Origin: DATAYF01 sp036272735
GTDB lineage: Bacteria > Chloroflexota > Ktedonobacteria > Ktedonobacterales > Ktedonobacteraceae
Direction of reading: 5' to 3'
Assembly (NCBI GenBank): GCA_036272735.1
Contig: DATAYF010000524.1
Coordinates: 1-6,007 of the forward strand
DNA: 6,007 nucleotides
Positions 1 through 5,497 of the stretch are shown here, in pieces (position 1 is the first letter of the stretch; each line of letters begins with the position of its first letter). The notes under the pieces are model-generated. The model saw nothing but the letters and a program-made list of their open reading frames with translations, did not search any database and had not been told where the DNA came from. Position numbers and translations under genes: made by a program.

Positions 1-513
1 GATGGCTATTTCTTTCTTGAAGGGTTTTCTCCAGATGGGAAAACATATGGTCTTGGAACAAGAGCAGAAATAGAAACCATTAAAGCAGACATTCCCATCG
101 ATAACTTTGATCCGGCTAATATTCTTGATGGGAGAAAACATATTATTAGATCCATCGTACAGAGACAAGGGCAAGGTAAATTCCGCCAGGAACTGGTAGA
201 AAATTTCGGATGCTGTGCTGTTTCTGGATGCACAGTAATCGACGTCTTAGAAGCCGCCCACATCATCCCATACCAAGGGATCCATACAAACATGATTTCA
301 AATGGTTTACTTTTGCGAGCAGATATTCATACACTGTTCGACCTTGGTCTTATCTCAATTGATCCACAATCTATGACAGTTCTCGTTTCGCCCAAATTAG
401 ACAATACTCCTTATAGTACTTTTAAAGGGAAACCAATTTCCCTTCCACAAGATGGAAATGTAGGACCCAGTAAGGAAGCGCTACAAGAGCATCGTAAGTG
501 GGCAAATTTATAA
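1..513 (+). CDS. HNH endonuclease (HNH_2 type), 5' end outside window
   Basis: The frame is open from base 1 to the TAA at 511-513 and gives 170 residues; the true start lies upstream. An internal ATG at 292 would begin inside the nuclease domain, so it is not the start. The C-terminal half carries an HNH_2-like core: a CCAVSGC segment (in-window residues 71-77), then LEAAHI with the first catalytic-type His at 87, then SNGLLLRADIHTLFD with Asn101 and His110, then GLISID. This is the beta-beta-alpha metal site of HNH nucleases, in which the first His acts as general base and the other residues bind the metal. Such proteins cut DNA and often occur as stand-alone defence or restriction-like nucleases; the target here cannot be read. 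Codons are AT-rich compared with the genes after base 795. A terminator follows directly, so the gene ends its transcription unit. The HNH call is firm; the biological role is inferred. Confidence 0.88.
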   Translation, partial: DGYFFLEGFSPDGKTYGLGTRAEIETIKADIPIDNFDPANILDGRKHIIRSIVQRQGQGKFRQELVENFGCCAVSGCTVIDVLEAAHIIPYQGIHTNMISNGLLLRADIHTLFDLGLISIDPQSMTVLVSPKLDNTPYSTFKGKPISLPQDGNVGPSKEALQEHRKWANL

Positions 514-572
514 AGGCAGTTACCTTGACGTCATCAAAATGACATCCAACAACTGCCTTTTCGTTTCTTTTA
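512..572 (+). terminator. Hairpin terminator after the HNH gene
   Basis: A 10-bp perfect stem pairs 512-521 (AAAGGCAGTT) with 551-560 (AACTGCCTTT). Inside the loop a second stem pairs 527-534 with 539-546 with one C/A mismatch and a CAAA loop. The T-rich run TTTTCGTTTCTTTT (558-571) follows. The stem begins within the TAA stop codon, as expected for an intrinsic terminator right behind a gene. The interrupted T tract makes its strength uncertain. Confidence 0.65.
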
Positions 573-607
573 TGAGCCTCTTAAAGAGCTTCACAAGCCC
601 TTTCATG

Positions 608-653
608 TGGCTGGGGTACAGGGACTCGAACCCCAATCAACTGATCCAGAGTC
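608..653 (-). other. 3' half of tRNA-Gln(CUG): probable att junction
   Basis: Read on the minus strand, this is the 3' half of a tRNA. In order it has two bases of anticodon stem (GA), the anticodon loop CTCTGGA with anticodon CTG (645-651), the 3' anticodon strand TCAGT, a 4-nt variable region, T stem TGGGG, T loop TTCGAGT (624-630), CCCTG, acceptor strand TACCCCA (612-618), discriminator G and an encoded CCA (608-610). The TACCCCAG acceptor end is the one found in bacterial tRNA-Gln. Immediately 5' of the anticodon loop, the sequence stops matching what would pair with TCAGT, and no D arm or 5' acceptor strand is present. The gene therefore cannot make a tRNA. A tRNA 3' half starting in the anticodon arm is the standard identity block left by tyrosine-recombinase elements. 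The polarity places the element towards higher coordinates and the old chromosomal flank to the left. Confidence 0.8.
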
Positions 654-700
654 CTTTATTCCATCACAAAGAGGACCCAAGGACATCAAAAAGCAGGAAA

Positions 701-722
701 AGGTGTCAAATCAGGTGTCAAA
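701..722 (+). repeat. Tandem direct repeat, possible integrase arm sites
   Basis: AGGTGTCAAA occurs at 701-710 and again at 713-722, a 12-bp period. A looser relative, AGGACATCAAA, lies at 680-690. The repeats sit about 50-70 bp from the tRNA-Gln fragment, on the side where the integrated element is predicted to lie. Arm-type integrase binding sites are short direct repeats in that position, so this role is plausible, but it is inferred from position only. Confidence 0.4.
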
Positions 723-729
723 AATGGAA

Positions 730-784
730 GATATCAGCGTAGGTCAGCATCAAAACTAAACCTACTACCCCCCTACGTGATATC
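730..784 (+). promoter_or_regulatory. Imperfect inverted repeat just upstream of the RNase III gene
   Basis: GATATCAGCGTAGG at 730-743 pairs with CCTACGTGATATC at 772-784: 13 bp with a single bulged G at 737 and a 28-nt loop. It ends 10 bp before the ATG of the RNase III gene. If transcribed it would form a stem-loop next to the start codon. RNase III genes are known to be autoregulated in Escherichia coli by cleavage of a leader stem-loop, so a similar role is conceivable. A protein-binding operator or a recombination site is an equally open alternative. No convincing -35/-10 pair was found in 654-794. Confidence 0.45.
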
Positions 785-794
785 ATGATGGTAT

Positions 795-1511
795 ATGGAA
801 GACATTGCAGATCACGACAACCTAGCTGCATTAGAAACGCTGCTTCACGTGACGTTCCATGACCAGAGCTTATTGCGCCGCGCGGTGACGCATCACTCGT
901 GCTGCTCTGAAACAGCCGTGCGCGACTCGTACGACACGCTAGAGTTTTTAGGCGATGCGATCATTGGCGCGTACGTCGTCGAGTACATTTATCGTAAATA
1001 CCCCGATGCTTCGGAAGGGGAGATGACGGCCTTGAAATCCGAGGTCGTGAGCCGCCGTTCCTTCGCGGGTATTGGTCAACGTCTGGGGTTGTTTGCGTTC
1101 ATTCGCGTCGATATAGCAAACCTGCGCACGTTCAACGAGCGTTCACGCGATTCGCTCTGCGCTGATGTGCTTGAAGCGGTCGTGGGGGCGATCCATCTTG
1201 ATCAGGGACCGATGGTCACACGCGAATTTGTGGCGCGCACGATTTTTCCCGTTATCGATGAGATTGATGGCTACGCGCTGGACACCAACCCCAAGGGCCG
1301 CTTGCAAAAGGTAGTCTTGCAACGCGCAGGCGCGCTCCCACACTACAACGTGTTGGAGACAAGCGGGAGTAATAACGACCGCGTTTTTGAGGTGGGTGTC
1401 TTCGAGCGAGAGACGCTTTTGGGGGTGGGCAAAGCTTCCAGCATCAAAGAGGCTGGTCGGATGGCTGCGCGTGTGGCCCTGGAGTCCTTGCTCAAAAATG
1501 AGCAGCATTGA
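795..1511 (+). CDS. rnc: Ribonuclease III
   Basis: The 238-residue product has the standard bacterial RNase III layout: an endonuclease domain (about residues 10-155) followed by a double-stranded RNA binding domain (about 165-234). The signature LEFLGDAI lies at 49-56. Relative to the Escherichia coli catalytic set, Glu50, Asp54, Asp124 and Glu127 (in CADVLEAVVGAIHLD) correspond to the metal-binding acidic residues E41, D45, D114 and E117, so catalysis should be intact. The position of E. coli Asn37-Glu38 reads Tyr46-Asp47, a conservative change. The C-terminal domain shows NPKGRLQ (165-171) and the helix SIKEAGRMAARVAL (216-229) with the K/A/A pattern that contacts RNA. The enzyme cleaves double-stranded RNA in rRNA, mRNA and antisense pairs. 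The ATG at 795 is the first start after an in-frame TGA at 786-788, but no clear Shine-Dalgarno precedes it. The next gene begins 6 bp after the stop. This may be a second rnc copy, as the neighbours are not the usual ones. Confidence 0.93.
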   Translation: MEDIADHDNLAALETLLHVTFHDQSLLRRAVTHHSCCSETAVRDSYDTLEFLGDAIIGAYVVEYIYRKYPDASEGEMTALKSEVVSRRSFAGIGQRLGLFAFIRVDIANLRTFNERSRDSLCADVLEAVVGAIHLDQGPMVTREFVARTIFPVIDEIDGYALDTNPKGRLQKVVLQRAGALPHYNVLETSGSNNDRVFEVGVFERETLLGVGKASSIKEAGRMAARVALESLLKNEQH

Positions 1512-1517
1512 GCGATT

Positions 1518-3158
1518 ATGAAGACCACACAAGCACCAGATTTCTTCAACTGGTACGAGGCCAATTTACCGGCGCGAGAACGCAAACGACGCGGCCACTT
1601 CTCGACGCCTCCCTTGCTAGTAGAACGCATGCTTGATGCCTGTGGCTATCGCCCTGAAGTGGACCTCGCTCCTCTGCGGGTGCTCGATCCGGCGTGTGGT
1701 AGCGGTAATTTCCTGGTCGCGGTGGTGCGCCGTCTGGTGGCAGCGGGTGCGCGTGCTGGGCTGGATGACGCGGCGATACGGGCGCTTGTGCAGCGCAATG
1801 TGTGGGGTTTTGACCCCGATCCTGTGGCGTGTTTTCTGGCTGAAATGGGCCTGCGTACCGCGCTATCACAAGCTTCCGCGAGTACGATTGCGCCATCGTT
1901 GCATATTCATCAAGCAGATGGGCTGGCGCTGTCCTGGGAGCAGTGCGAGAACGTTGACCTGTTTCTGGCAAATCCCCCGTATCTGGCCGCCAAAAATAGC
2001 GACCTGAGCGGCTATCGTTCGACTCACCAGCGCGGTCAGGCAGATAGCTACCTACTATTTCTCAAACTCGCACTGCAAGTCGTACGACCGCGTGGCTGGA
2101 TTGGCCTGGTACTGCCTGATCCCGTCTTAGCGCGTGCCAACGCGGCCAGGGAGCGCCAACTCTTGTTATCGCAGACAACGGTGCATCACCTCTGGCACCT
2201 GGCGGGCGTGTTCCAGGCCTACGTCGGTGCGGTCGTGATTATCGCGCAGAAGAACGTGCCTGCCCCCTTGCATGTTGTGACCTGGATGCGTGAAAAATGG
2301 CAGCAACCGGGAGTCGATAGCGAATCAGTAACGATCCCCCAGGCATTATTGCTCAAGCAACCGGGTTATGAATTGCGTTATCTGTTGAGTGATCAGCAGC
2401 AGACCTTTGTGGCGCATCTCTGGAAGTATTTTTGCACGTCCACCCAGGACAGCGTGAAACGTTTCGCCCCGCTGGCACAATTTGTCGAGATCAGGCGCGG
2501 CGAAGAGCTTGGCAAGGGGGCGGCGTTGTTGCGTGAGCAAGATGATGTGCCAAGTCCCGAATGGTTGCCAGTATTGCGTGGCGGCATCGACGTGCGCGCC
2601 TACAGCATTACCCCACGCCGCGCCTGGATTGCGCGTGAGGCGGTGAGCAAACCATTAGCCCGTTATCTGGCCCCCAAACTACTGGTAGTCAAGAGCACGG
2701 GGCTATTGCAGGCGGCGTTAGATGCCGATGGGCACGTGGTGCTGCAAACCCTGTATGTGCTCTCCTGGCGCGGTACTACTGGCGTGGCCAATGTCGAGGA
2801 GGTCAGCGACGAGTTGTATTTCCTGCTGGCCCTACTCAATTCACGTCTGCTGCAAGACTATGTGCGGGTGCTGTATACCGCCTACAAATGGGTGCAGCCG
2901 CAGATAGAGCAGCACGTCCTGGCACAATTGCCAGTGCCGCTGGTCAGTGTCGCGCAGAAGGTCCAGATCGTGCAGCGGGCGAAGTTGCTCATGCATGCTT
3001 GCAGCACAGCAGCCCCCGTTGTAGAATTGGAGTTGTACGAAGAACAGGAACGTGCTATTTACGCGTTGTACCACGCGGCCTTGCAAGCCAGTATGCGCTA
3101 TTTTGCAGCAAGCTCTACACTGAATGATAAAGGGTCTGTAGTGCAAGCGTCTGAATAG
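1518..3158 (+). CDS. TaqI-like N6-adenine DNA methyltransferase
   Basis: The 546-residue product is a gamma-type amino-methyltransferase that moves a methyl group from S-adenosylmethionine to adenine N6 in DNA. An N-terminal GHFSTPPLLVERML segment (26-39) resembles the GxFxTP start of Eco57I/TaqI-like enzymes. Motif I, VLDPACGSGNFL (55-66), binds the cofactor; FDPDP (98-102) fits motif II; the catalytic motif IV is NPPY (152-155), preceded by DLFLA. After about residue 330 comes a probable target-recognition region in TaqI_C style: WLPVLRGGIDVRAY (349-362), LLNSRLLQDY (439-448), YKW (456-458) and LPVP (471-474). No nuclease motif is visible in the chain and no restriction gene adjoins it, so it is either a solitary methyltransferase or one whose nuclease lies elsewhere. 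The recognition sequence cannot be read. The gene follows rnc by 6 bp, without a strong ribosome binding site, suggesting co-transcription and coupled translation. Confidence 0.9.
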   Translation: MKTTQAPDFFNWYEANLPARERKRRGHFSTPPLLVERMLDACGYRPEVDLAPLRVLDPACGSGNFLVAVVRRLVAAGARAGLDDAAIRALVQRNVWGFDPDPVACFLAEMGLRTALSQASASTIAPSLHIHQADGLALSWEQCENVDLFLANPPYLAAKNSDLSGYRSTHQRGQADSYLLFLKLALQVVRPRGWIGLVLPDPVLARANAARERQLLLSQTTVHHLWHLAGVFQAYVGAVVIIAQKNVPAPLHVVTWMREKWQQPGVDSESVTIPQALLLKQPGYELRYLLSDQQQTFVAHLWKYFCTSTQDSVKRFAPLAQFVEIRRGEELGKGAALLREQDDVPSPEWLPVLRGGIDVRAYSITPRRAWIAREAVSKPLARYLAPKLLVVKSTGLLQAALDADGHVVLQTLYVLSWRGTTGVANVEEVSDELYFLLALLNSRLLQDYVRVLYTAYKWVQPQIEQHVLAQLPVPLVSVAQKVQIVQRAKLLMHACSTAAPVVELELYEEQERAIYALYHAALQASMRYFAASSTLNDKGSVVQASE

Positions 3159-3173
3159 ATGCGATTCGTTGAC

Positions 3174-3180
3174 AAAGGAG
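3174..3180 (+). promoter_or_regulatory. Ribosome binding site fixing the B12-subunit start
   Basis: AAAGGAG at 3174-3180 ends 9 bp before the ATG at 3190. It makes ATG 3190 the start rather than the in-frame TTG at 3169, which lies upstream of the site. Confidence 0.85.
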
Positions 3181-3189
3181 TCACTAATT

Positions 3190-3612
3190 ATGACTGATAC
3201 TCGCCCAATCCGTGTCCTGGTAGCCAAGCCTGGGTTGGATGGTCACGACCGAGGTGCGAAGGTGATTGCGCGTGCGCTGCGCGACGCGGGCATGGAGGTT
3301 ATTTATACAGGTATTCGGCAAACGCCTGAGATGATCGTGGAGGCGGCGATTCAAGAAGATGTCGACGCCATCCTGATGAGCATTCTCTCCGGGGCGCACA
3401 TGGCGCTGTTCCCGAAAGTGATGGACCTGCTCAAAGCAGATGGCGTGGATGATGTGCTGGTGGCGGCGGGTGGCATTCTCCCAGATGAAGATATTCCGGC
3501 AATTCACGCTCTGGGCATTCAGGGCTGTTTTGGTCCTGGTACCTCGACCGAGGAGATTGTCACCTTCGTGCGCGAGCATGTCCAGCATGAACGCCTGACG
3601 GCTGAAGTGTAG
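3190..3612 (+). CDS. mcmA2: Methylmalonyl-CoA mutase-type B12-binding (small) subunit
   Basis: The 140-residue product is a stand-alone cobalamin-binding domain like the C-terminal part of methylmalonyl-CoA mutase, which interconverts methylmalonyl-CoA and succinyl-CoA. The DxHxxG motif is present as Asp17-Gly-His19-Asp-Arg-Gly22; His19 is the predicted lower ligand to cobalt. The SxL motif is Ser64-Ile-Leu66, and the GG motif is Gly94-Gly95 in AAGGILPDED. The length matches free small subunits, so it is not a truncation. It must pair with a separate large catalytic subunit that binds the acyl-CoA; none is in the window. Related mutases such as isobutyryl- or ethylmalonyl-CoA mutase use very similar domains, so the exact substrate is inferred. 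The chaperone gene meaB starts 8 bp after the stop, which supports the acyl-CoA mutase assignment. The start is set by the AAAGGAG site upstream. Confidence 0.88.
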   Translation: MTDTRPIRVLVAKPGLDGHDRGAKVIARALRDAGMEVIYTGIRQTPEMIVEAAIQEDVDAILMSILSGAHMALFPKVMDLLKADGVDDVLVAAGGILPDEDIPAIHALGIQGCFGPGTSTEEIVTFVREHVQHERLTAEV

Positions 3613-3620
3613 GTGCTGCG

Positions 3621-4568
3621 TTGCAAAATATTGTCGAACGCCTTCTAGGGGGCGACCGGCGTGCATTAGCGCGTATGGTTACATTGATCGAGAACGAAAT
3701 TCCCCGCGCGCGCCAATACCTCGCGGAACTGCACCAACATGCCGGGCGGGCGCATATTATTGGTGTGACCGGCGCGCCGGGTGCCGGCAAGAGTACGCTG
3801 GTGACGCACCTGGTACGCGAGTTGCGCAGGCGTGAGCGCAAAGTTGGCGTGGTGGCTATCGATCCCACCAGCCCGTTCTCCGGTGGGGCGATTTTGGGTG
3901 ATCGCATTCGCATGATGGAACTGGCGGGTGATCCCAACGTGTTTATTCGCAGCATGGCGAGCCGTGGCAGCCTGGGCGGTTTATCCGCGGCTACACGCGA
4001 CGTTGTGCGTGCCATGGATGCCGGGGGCTACGATCCGATCATCATTGAGACGGTCGGCACGGGCCAGGCTGAGGTCGAGGTGATGCGTACGGCGCAGAGC
4101 GTGCTGGTGGTGGTGGCTCCAGGTATGGGTGATGATATCCAGGCCATTAAGGCGGGTATTCTGGAAATCGCCGATATCTTTGTGGTGAGTAAAGGAGACA
4201 AACCCGGAGCCGATCAGACCGTGGCCGAACTGTCGATGTTGCTGAGCCTTGATCCCCAGCGGCGCAAAACTCCCTGGCGTATCCCTATCCTGAAAACCTC
4301 GGCTGTGAAAGACGAGGGGATCGGTAAACTGGTAGATGCGGCGCAACAGCATCTACAAACGTTGCAGGAAAGCGGGCAACTTGCACAGCGGGCGCAGCGC
4401 CAGGTACGTAGTGAACTGCAAACGCTGATTTTGCAATCGGTGGTCAACGCCTTGAAAGCCGAAGTGAGCGATGAGGAATGGGAGACGCTGATCACTGAAG
4501 TGACGCAGCGCGAGCGTGATCCCTACAGCGTGGCGCAAGAATTGAGCGCACGTGTGGGTATCAAATAA
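3621..4568 (+). CDS. meaB: MeaB/ArgK-type GTPase, mutase chaperone
   Basis: The 315-residue product belongs to the MeaB family of SIMIBI G proteins, which use GTP to gate loading of adenosylcobalamin into methylmalonyl-CoA mutase and to protect the enzyme from inactivation. An N-terminal helix carries ALARMVTLIENE (15-26). The Walker A loop is GAPGAGKS (51-58), followed by AIDPTSPFSGGAILGDR (79-95) and the switch segment ETVGTGQAE (143-151). The base-specificity motif, NKxD in most G proteins, reads SKGD here (190-193), followed by PGAD; the AGT codon at 4188 encodes the Ser. The C-terminal helices after about 240 fit the family's dimerisation arm. TTG at 3621 is the first possible start after an in-frame stop (TGA at 3603) and preserves the family's N-terminus; the first ATG (3675) would remove it. 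Only a weak TAGGTG precedes it, so translation is probably coupled to the mutase subunit 8 bp upstream. Confidence 0.92.
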   Translation: MQNIVERLLGGDRRALARMVTLIENEIPRARQYLAELHQHAGRAHIIGVTGAPGAGKSTLVTHLVRELRRRERKVGVVAIDPTSPFSGGAILGDRIRMMELAGDPNVFIRSMASRGSLGGLSAATRDVVRAMDAGGYDPIIIETVGTGQAEVEVMRTAQSVLVVVAPGMGDDIQAIKAGILEIADIFVVSKGDKPGADQTVAELSMLLSLDPQRRKTPWRIPILKTSAVKDEGIGKLVDAAQQHLQTLQESGQLAQRAQRQVRSELQTLILQSVVNALKAEVSDEEWETLITEVTQRERDPYSVAQELSARVGIK

Positions 4569-4631
4569 ATAGAAGGGGTAGGATAGAGAAAAAATGCCGG
4601 CATTTTTTCTCTATCCTACCCCTTCTATTTA
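4566..4631. terminator. Perfect 66-bp palindrome between convergent genes, likely bidirectional terminator
   Basis: Bases 4566-4598 are the exact reverse complement of 4599-4631: 33 bp per arm, no mismatch and no spacer, centred on GCC|GGC. It includes the TAA stop of meaB and ends one base before the TAG stop of the minus-strand gene (4632-4634), so it fills the whole convergent gap. The apex reads AAAAAATGCCGGCATTTTTT, a bidirectional A-tract/T-tract terminator form. The lower stem (4571-4588 with 4609-4626) is purine/pyrimidine-biased and includes four consecutive G-C pairs. Transcripts from either side would fold into the same long hairpin. The terminator role is inferred from position and symmetry. 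Confidence 0.85.
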
Positions 4632-5441
4632 CTATATCTCGAAATTCTCCAATTCTGAAAGACGTGCGTACTCTGCGTCCCAACGTTCGACCGTCCAATC
4701 CTCGGTATTGGCCTGTTCCACATTGACACAATACACCAGATCTTCTTCATATTGCGGTTCAGGCGCCAGGTCGATAGCCTGAAAATAGAGGTCTTCACAA
4801 TAATCTGCTTTGATGTTGACGTTCGCGAAGAGCCAGGTGCCCAGGGCAATGCGGTTGTGCAAGTACATGGGGATCAGCGTCATGGGGAAGCGTACCACCT
4901 GGTAGTGGTCCCAGTGACCAACGATGACATCAATCACCGGCTCGTCTTCAACCGTTTGAATATCCACAATATGCAGCATGACGCGATAGGGCTTACGGTT
5001 TTCAGGTTTCTGGTTGTGCAATTCCGCCAGACACGTACGGAACGCGTCTGGTAGCGATTCGTGTGTAGCTTGGCGCAAGTGGAGCACCACTGGCACTTTG
5101 TCGCGCCACTTCCTGATGGTCGTATGCTGATCGATATCGGTATATTGCGTGATGAGCACAGCAGGTATATTGAGATCGTAGAGTGCTGCCACCAGTTCCG
5201 CCCCATAGAAATGAGACGTGCCGCGTGGAGCGAGACGGTGGGTACAGATGGCGGCCTGGGCATGGGCGCAGATAAAGTCAATCGTCTCCTGCATGCTACG
5301 TAATTCCTGCCCGACCGACAATGTCCGAAACCCTGCAATTTCAGCTTCCCAGTAGGGGAGACTCCGTTCGCTCCCCTCGATGTCATCGATGACGGCAATA
5401 GTTTGAATTTCGTTGATTGGCGAAACGAACAGACTGACCAT
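4632..5441 (-). CDS. Pseudo-receiver domain protein of unknown function
   Basis: The 269-residue product has an N-terminal region (about 12-122) that looks like a two-component receiver fold. IAVIDD (15-20) supplies the acidic pair after strand 1. AAICTHRL (63-70) fits strand 3, but the usual phosphoacceptor Asp is replaced by Thr67. FYGAELVAALYDLNIPAVLITQY (78-100) fits helix 3 and strand 4, with the conserved Thr at 98. The usual Lys after strand 5 is not evident. Phosphorylation is therefore unlikely, and the domain may act by protein contact. The rest (about 140-269) is an unrecognised, probably beta-rich domain with PVIDVIVGHWDHYQVVRFP and GTWLFANVNIKADYCEDLYF, ending in an acidic, Trp-containing tail. 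There is no DNA-binding helix, signal peptide or membrane segment. The ATG at 5441 was chosen because GGAGGAGG lies 9 bp upstream; an in-frame ATG at 5477 lies upstream of that site. The gene stands alone and converges on meaB. Confidence 0.75.
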   Translation of the reverse strand: MVSLFVSPINEIQTIAVIDDIEGSERSLPYWEAEIAGFRTLSVGQELRSMQETIDFICAHAQAAICTHRLAPRGTSHFYGAELVAALYDLNIPAVLITQYTDIDQHTTIRKWRDKVPVVLHLRQATHESLPDAFRTCLAELHNQKPENRKPYRVMLHIVDIQTVEDEPVIDVIVGHWDHYQVVRFPMTLIPMYLHNRIALGTWLFANVNIKADYCEDLYFQAIDLAPEPQYEEDLVYCVNVEQANTEDWTVERWDAEYARLSELENFEI

Positions 5442-5450
5442 AAAAGCATT

Positions 5451-5458
5451 CCTCCTCC
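5451..5458 (-). promoter_or_regulatory. Strong ribosome binding site for the pseudo-receiver gene
   Basis: On the minus strand GGAGGAGG (plus-strand CCTCCTCC) ends 9 bp before the ATG at 5441. It decides the start at 5441 rather than 5477. It is much stronger than the sites of the plus-strand genes, suggesting efficient translation. Confidence 0.85.
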
Positions 5459-5497
5459 ATAGAGCAACACAAACCAATTTGACAAATGATGATGCAG

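Noticed and set aside
608..653. A complete functional tRNA gene
   Set aside because: Pairing fails two bases into the anticodon stem, and no D arm or matching 5' acceptor strand (TGGGGTA) is found on the minus strand upstream.
539..742. A 67-codon plus-strand frame between the terminator and the repeats
   Set aside because: It runs antisense through the tRNA-Gln fragment, and the peptide is simply that tRNA read as protein; it has no ribosome binding site and no family features.
1143..1971. Minus-strand frames of 95-141 codons across rnc and the methyltransferase
   Set aside because: They lie opposite clear family matches, show no domain features and reflect the GC-rich codon pattern of the real genes.
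3169..3194. TTGACA at 3169-3174 before the mutase subunit as a -35 box
   Set aside because: The only nearby -10-like sequence (TATGAC at 3189) is 14 bp away and overlaps the start codon, so a promoter here is unlikely.
3560..4015. A 151-codon minus-strand frame opposite meaB
   Set aside because: The peptide is Arg/Pro/Ser-rich low-complexity sequence opposite the Walker A region; it is a shadow.
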